Positions 58,681 through 64,000 of a stretch of 64,000 bases of DNA are shown in pieces. Each line of letters begins with the position of its first letter. Position 1 is the first letter of the stretch. A program made the position numbers and the translations under genes. The stretch is from Haberlea rhodopensis (lineage: Eukaryota > Streptophyta > Magnoliopsida > Lamiales > Gesneriaceae), in assembly GCA_907163345.1 (NCBI GenBank), contig CAJQUN010000335.1, positions 186,001-250,000 of the forward strand, in the 5' to 3' direction. The notes under the pieces were generated by a model. That model had not been told where the DNA came from, made no database searches, and worked only from the letters and a program-made list of their open reading frames with translations.

Positions 58681-60471
58681 AGACATATAGAACTTAGTGA
58701 AGTTCAACCACAAGAAAACATTGAACATGATATTGAGATGGAAATAGAGCAGACACCACAAGCTGTTGTGGATAAAGTGCCTGCTCAAGAGACACAAGCA
58801 CAGCGTAGGTCTGTAAGAGAACACCGGGAGCCACAGAGATATGGATTTCTTGTGACTCAACAAGGTGACTTACTACTTATTGATGAGGATGAGCCGTCAT
58901 CTTATCAAGAAGCTATAATGGGCACTGATTCTGAGAAATGGCAAGAAGCCATGAAATCTGAAATGGAATCCATGTATGCAAACCAAGTATGGACTTTGGT
59001 TGACCTACCTGAAGGGGTGAGACCCATAGGGTGCAAATGGATTTTCAAGAAGAAGACCGACATGGATGGTAATGTACAAACCTTTAAAGGTCGACTGATT
59101 GCAAAAAGGTTCAAACAAATTCATGGTATTGACTATGATGAAACTTTTTCACCAGTTGCCATGGTTAAATCAATAAGGATCTTACTTGCAATAGCTGCAT
59201 TTCATGACTATGAAATCTGGCAGATGGATGTCAAAACAGCTTTCCTTAATGGAAATCTGCTTGAGGATGTGTACATGACACAGCCCGAGGGTTTTGTCGA
59301 TCCAAAAGATGCTGGAAAGATATGCAAGCTACAACTATTCATTTATGGATTGAAGCAAGCTTCTCGGAGTTGGAATCTTCGTTTTGATGATGCAGTCAAA
59401 GAGTTTGGTTTCATCAAAAACGTAGATGAACCTTGTGTCTACAAGAAGGTCAGTGGGAGCATAATTATCTTCCTAATATTGTATGTAGATGACATACTTC
59501 TAATTGGGAATGATATCCCTGCCTTACAATCTGTAAAGATTTGGCTAGGGAATTGCTTTTCTATGAAAGACTTGGGTGAAGCCACCTATGTATTAGGAAT
59601 CAAGATCTATAGAGATAGATCGAGAAGGTTACTTGGCCTAAGTCAAAGTACATACATAGACAAAGTGCTAAAAAGGTTTAGCATGCAAGAATCTAAGAAA
59701 GGATTCGTGCCTATGACACATGGAATGCATCTCTCGAAGGATCAGTGTCCTTCAACACCAGATGAGAGACAACGCATGAGTAAGATTCTATATGCGTCAG
59801 CTATTGGATCTATCATGTATGCCATGATATGTACTCGTCCTGATGTCTCGTATGCTTTGAGCATGACGAGCAGATATCAATTTGATCCAGGTGAAAGTCA
59901 CTGTATTGCAGTCAAGAATATCCTGAAGTACTTGAGAAGAACTAAGGATACATTCTCGATTTATGGAGGTGAGGAAGAGCTCAATGTAATTGGTTACACT
60001 GATGCAAGTTTCCAAACCGACAAAGATGATTTTCGATCGCAATCAGGATATGTGTTTTGCCTAAATGGAGGTGCTGTAAGCTGGAAGAGTTCAAAGCAAG
60101 AAACAGTAGCCGATTCTACAACTGAAGCTGAATACATTGATGCCTCAGATGCAGCAAAGGAAGCTGTTTGGATCAAGAAGTTCATTTCTGAACTTGGGGT
60201 GATGCCTAGCATTCTAGATCCGATTGAACTCTATTGTGACAACAATGGAGCCATCGCATTGGCTAAGGAACCTAGATCTCACCAAAGATCCAAGCACATA
60301 CTTCGGCGCTTTCATTTCATTCGAGAAATCGTTGAAAGAGGAGATGTAAAGATATGCAAAGTACCAACAAATGATAATGTATCTGACCCATTGACGAAGC
60401 CACTGTCACAGCAGAAGCATGATCGTCATACTAGATCTCTAGGCATTAAGTATATGTCTGATTGGTCTTAG
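58681..60471 (+). pseudogene. D reverse transcriptase and RNase H
   Basis: Continues the polyprotein after element C. Copia RT: MKSEMESMYANQVWTLVDLP, IGCKWIFKKKTDMDG, IWQMDVKTAFLNGNL and the catalytic YVDDILLIGND. RNase H: GYTDASFQTD, SKQETVADSTTEAEYI, LYCDNNGAIALA, RSKHI, and the ending DPLTKPLSQQKH. About 577 residues are open from 58738 to the stop at 60471. Confidence 0.93.
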
Positions 60472-60486
60472 TGCAAGTGGGAGATT

Positions 60487-61967
60487 TGTTGGAATATGCC
60501 CTAAGACATGTCATTAGATGATTGTTTATGACATACAATGTATTATGATTATTATAAATGGCAAATCATTATTATATATTATTCGAATATCTGTGCAATA
60601 TGAATTTATATATAAGTTAATGTCCTTAGAATAATATTGTATTATTCTTAAAGATTGTCCCTAATCAAGTATTATCATAAATAAGGATAATGATAATACA
60701 TTGAGACTAGTATGTTTTGATTGATGAATTGTTCATGGATATGAGATATCAAATCAACACATGGGTACATGTTAGAGAACAATGTACTGGACAAACCCAC
60801 CATGAGAATGCTACATGGATAGTTATATGAGTGTCATAAGAAATTCTCATAGTGATAATAATGTATGTAATCCTTACGACTTGAGATCATCAGAGATCCC
60901 AACATAAGGAGTTATGTATCTTGATATTGTCAAACGTTACCTGTAACAGGGTAAACTATAAAGGCAACTATTGGATACACTACGAATTATGTAGAGGGAT
61001 GTTGATTGATCAAGATAGGATTTGTCCCTCCTATATAACAGGAGAAGTGTTTGGGCCCTTGATCAAGTAAGACTAAAATGCATGGCCGTGCTCGAATGAG
61101 TCGATATGTGATATCGAGCTTATTCGTTTATTCTAGTTCTACTTGGGGATCAAGAAATAGAGATTGAATATACGAGTATGACTATTCCATTACTCGTGTT
61201 CAATCTAAACACATGGACAAAGGGATTAAGTTACATGGTTAATATTATCACAAGTTCTAAGGTTATGTCGAGTCAATGACATTCTTGTAATTTGGGTAGC
61301 CTTGATGTGTTGCTAGATACCGCTCATTGCTTGTGACGTAAAATGAGATTTTATGTCACTGCCAACATTACAAGATCCTATCGGGTCGCACAAAAGATTA
61401 AATCGATAAAGGGAATTAAATTCATGGGATGAATTAAATAATTAAGAAGAGTCTTAATTAAATGATTATAAGGATTTAATTATATCATGAGTTTGGGCCC
61501 ATGAGACTTTAAGAAAGTCTTAAACCTTAATTAAATCTTATAATATAAATACAAGGTTGTAATTAATTGAAAGATACAATTCATAAAACCTAAAGCCTTC
61601 ACTTTAAAGCTCTCGGCCGCCGCCTCTTTCTCCCGCCTCACGTCGCCGTGCCGCCGCCGTGAATAGGAGTTTGATCGGCTGCCGTTAATCGGTTTTGAAC
61701 CGGGAGTTCAGTTTTGGTTCAAGAATAAGTCTAGCAACTTGTTCTTGAACATCCCTTTCGATTTGATCGTGTGGATACCATAGAGACAAAGGTGCAAACT
61801 TTTGTTTGTGACTCATGGTGCTACAACGAGGATTCTGCATCAAACACGCTACAAGGGTGAGACTCTTATTATCTCTATTCCGATATGAACCCTTTGTATA
61901 GATCCGTGGTTTTAGTAATCCAAATTTTATTATTCCGCTGCGTTGTATGCTCGTTGGATTACTTACA
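60487..61967 (+). repeat. D 3' LTR
   Basis: 1481 bp, differing from the 5' LTR by scattered single-base changes, which suggests a young insertion. It is preceded by the purine tract AAGTGGGAGATT (60475-60486). Confidence 0.93.
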
Positions 61968-62491
61968 TTCTCCATATTTGCTTTGGAGGATACTTCTCTC
62001 CAAGTTGTGCAATCTCATTTATGATTTGGGTGAGCCTTCTAAACATCGAGTCAACGTCTTCTCCAAATTCCATCTCAAATGTCTCATACTTGAGTTGTAG
62101 TAGATCTATATTTGTCTCATTCACTTGATTTGTGCCCCTATGGGACAAATTTGCAATTTGTCCCATATTTCCTTTACAGTTGAGCACAACGAAATCCGGT
62201 TGTACTCCTTCATATCTAAAGCACAATGTAAAATATTAATAGCTTTAGCATTTGAGATATTAAAATCATGTCCGCTCTTGTAAAATCGTCCATTACTTTG
62301 GGAATACTTATTCCCCCAACTTCCTTTAAAGGAATATGTGGACCTTTCACAATAATCTTCCATAGGTCATAATCTATGGATTGAATGTATAGAGAAATTC
62401 TATTTTTCCAATATCCGTAATTATCACTGGTGAAGAGCGGAGGGCTATTGGTCGATTGACCTTGAGCAAACTCATTTGCTAGATTAGCCAT
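61968..62491 (-). pseudogene. B2 Gag, N-terminal part
   Basis: Starts MANLANEFAQGQS at 62491 and matches B1 Gag, with frame changes near 62260 and 62150. It continues beyond element D at 31600. Confidence 0.85.
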
Positions 62492-62538
62492 ATAAAAAAT
62501 TTGATTTAAAACAAAAATCAAATGGCTCTGATACCACT

Positions 62539-63606
62539 TGTTGGAACCGAAGATGGGGGTGAATGAGGTTCCTTGGCTACTTTAGCGTTTTAAAATGAAT
62601 TTGCAAAAATGTCGAGTTTGCGCTGCGGAAGACTTCAAGTCAATCGATAAATAAATAAAAAGAGGAAGTAAATAAATGCTTAATTTAAATAAAGATAAAG
62701 AACACGAGAATTTGTTAAAGAAGTTCGGCGATGAATCGCCTACGTCTCATCTTCCCGGCTAGAAAACGTCCAACCGAGGTTCCACTAGAACGAAAATGAT
62801 CTTGGCCTTAAGGGCTCCAAGTTAGCCACTACACACTCTTCCCGAGTAAAAACAGCTCTTCACGAGCACCACACTCTTCACGAGTCTTCTTGGCCTTAAA
62901 TGCTCCAATGATAGCCACACAAAACTCTTCCCGAGTTACCCACACTCTTCACGAGCCTTTTTGGCCTTAAGTGCTCCAAGGATAGCCACAACACTTGCAC
63001 CAACTTTACTTGTTGATGACTTTTACAATTTCCAATTTGCGTCGGTGTTGGAGGACCTTACAATAAATCAACAACACCTTCACGGTGTAACAATACGAAG
63101 AACACAAGACTCTCACACAAGAAATGAATCACAAACTCCAATACAACACAAATGTATGGAGATTGCGATGCTAGATAGAATTTGAATAAGCAAAGCTTTC
63201 TTGAAGTTTATAGACTTGTTTCTTGTCTTCAAAATGCTCCAAAACATCCATATTTATAGTGTAGGAGTCCCCCAAGGCTCCTACTAGCCGTTGCTACACT
63301 TAAGGCTTGAATCACTCCAAGATCGCCTCGGACATCGCCTCGGGCGATCACCATCGCCGCGCCCCAACTGTCACAATCTAGCACACATCGCCTCAGGCGA
63401 TCAATACCACAAATCAATGACGTAGCCTCGGTTGCTCAAAATCTTTCATCGCCTCAGGCGAAGCACCCATCGCTTCAGGCGTTCATGCCATCGCCTCAGG
63501 CGATCAAGACAACGCCTGAGGCGAACTCCCCCTGCGTGCAAGCCTCGCGTCACTCCAGTCGATGTGCGTGGCGATGCCCTTCCTGACAGCCATCGCCTGG
63601 GGCGAT
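62539..63606 (-). repeat. B2 5' LTR, truncated
   Basis: Matches 28473 to about 29507, then stops inside the palindrome array at GGCGAT. About 175 bp of the U3 end are missing. Hairpin units at 62835-62956, with an extra unit compared with the left LTR and one final unit (ACTC..GAGC) whose outer pair does not match. Confidence 0.88.
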
Positions 63607-64000
63607 GGTCACCATCACATGGAGAAGTTTGCAACGTGGAGAAGGTGGAAAATGTTTACGGTACATGGGAGAGCTCCGTGCGTCTACTTCCGAAATACAT
63701 GGGTGCCTTGTCAAAGTATAATACTGGAACAATTGTGGAGTGGAGGCATTTAAGATCTAACAATCGAGCGGTGAATACATTGAATTATGTATTTTGGGCT
63801 TTCAAGCCATGCATAGATGGGTTTCAACACTGTGTCGCAGAATCATTAGTGTTGATGGTACTCATTTGTACACAAAGTATAAGCATAAAATGTTGATCGC
63901 CGTCACTCTGGATGCCAACAATCAGATATTACCATTAGCGTTCGGGATTGTTGATGAAGCAGCATACGACTCATGGAAATTGTTCTTGGAGAATATCGGC
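63607..64000 (+). pseudogene. Second MULE transposase, partial
   Basis: Starts at the break in the B2 LTR. Frame 1 reads GTWESSVRLLPKYMGAL and NTLNYVFWAFKPCIDGF. After a 2-bp duplication (GTGT) near 63837 the frame moves to SVDGTHLYTKYKHKMLIAV, DANNQILPLAFGIVDEAAY and DSWKLFLENI, holding the first catalytic Asp of the DDE core. It runs off the right edge. It is related to the MULE transposase at 5939-8214 but not the same copy. Confidence 0.85.

Larger units (their letters stand above)
31601..61967 (+). mobile_element. Element D: Ty1/Copia retrotransposon, carrying solo C, C, F and E
   Basis: Inserted in B2 gag with target duplication TTCTC (31596-31600, 61968-61972). LTRs 31601-33077 and 60487-61967 are very similar. 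Primer site 33079-33091 and polypurine tract 60475-60486. Order Gag, protease, integrase, RT, RNase H reads rightwards and marks Copia. Element C splits the polyprotein between integrase and RT. Without its guests D would be about 8.8 kb. Confidence 0.93.
28473..63606 (-). mobile_element. Element B2: second gag-only Copia element, split by D and truncated on the right
   Basis: Left LTR 28473-29683 and right LTR from 62539; same family as B1, with shorter LTRs. Primer site at 62524-62536 and polypurine tract at 29684-29698. The right LTR matches the left one only up to 63606, after which MULE sequence begins, so its terminus and the target duplication are missing. D is inserted at 31601 in gag (target duplication TTCTC). 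Gag frames are broken. Confidence 0.85.

Overview
The window is nuclear DNA from a flowering plant, most likely a eudicot; the species cannot be fixed from the sequence. The evidence is a split chromatin-remodelling gene with GT-AG introns, plant-type Copia and Gypsy retrotransposons, hAT and MULE transposons, and LTR promoters with plant TATA boxes. No bacterial, organellar or RNA genes were seen.

Left part (1-10602): the 5' half of one host gene on the minus strand, a SWI2/SNF2 ATPase of the CHR12/CHR23 (MINUSCULE) type. Eight exons join in frame to about 565 codons, and the gene runs off the left edge. Its third intron is about 6.3 kb because a 5.8-kb MULE (2966-8779, with 10-bp target duplication and 91-bp terminal repeats) sits in it. 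The MULE carries a decayed transposase (minus strand) and a decayed plant mobile domain (PMD) gene (plus strand).

Middle part (about 10700-28472): a decayed hAT transposon starting within about 100 bp of the host start codon, with a 261-bp tandem duplication at its near end. A Tekay-like chromovirus (element A, 12776-27680) is inserted in its transposase. A gag-only Copia element (B1, 17425-23487) is in turn inserted in the reverse transcriptase of A.

Right part (28473-64000): a second gag-only Copia (B2, 28473-63606, right LTR truncated) is split by a Copia element (D, 31601-61967). D holds a solo LTR of family C (34346-35853) in its leader. A non-autonomous Athila/Tat-like Gypsy element (C, 38610-58680) lies between its integrase and reverse transcriptase. 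C holds a solo LTR (F, 39590-41093) in one LTR and a Sirevirus-like Copia (E, 45769-56452) in its gag. Each listed insertion except B2 has a recognisable 5-bp target duplication, so the order of events can be read directly. The window ends in part of a second MULE transposase.

Themes worth following: (1) several unrelated LTR families carry dense arrays of short inverted repeats built on CGATCG or GATCGCC, often just upstream of the TATA box; (2) the B LTR leader carries seven small hairpins whose outer base pair alternates A-T / G-C; (3) accessory genes in the MULE, in C and in E share a weak [VR].GK / G.P pattern that may mark a common PMD-like fold; (4) B1, B2 and C lack pol and probably depend on helpers.
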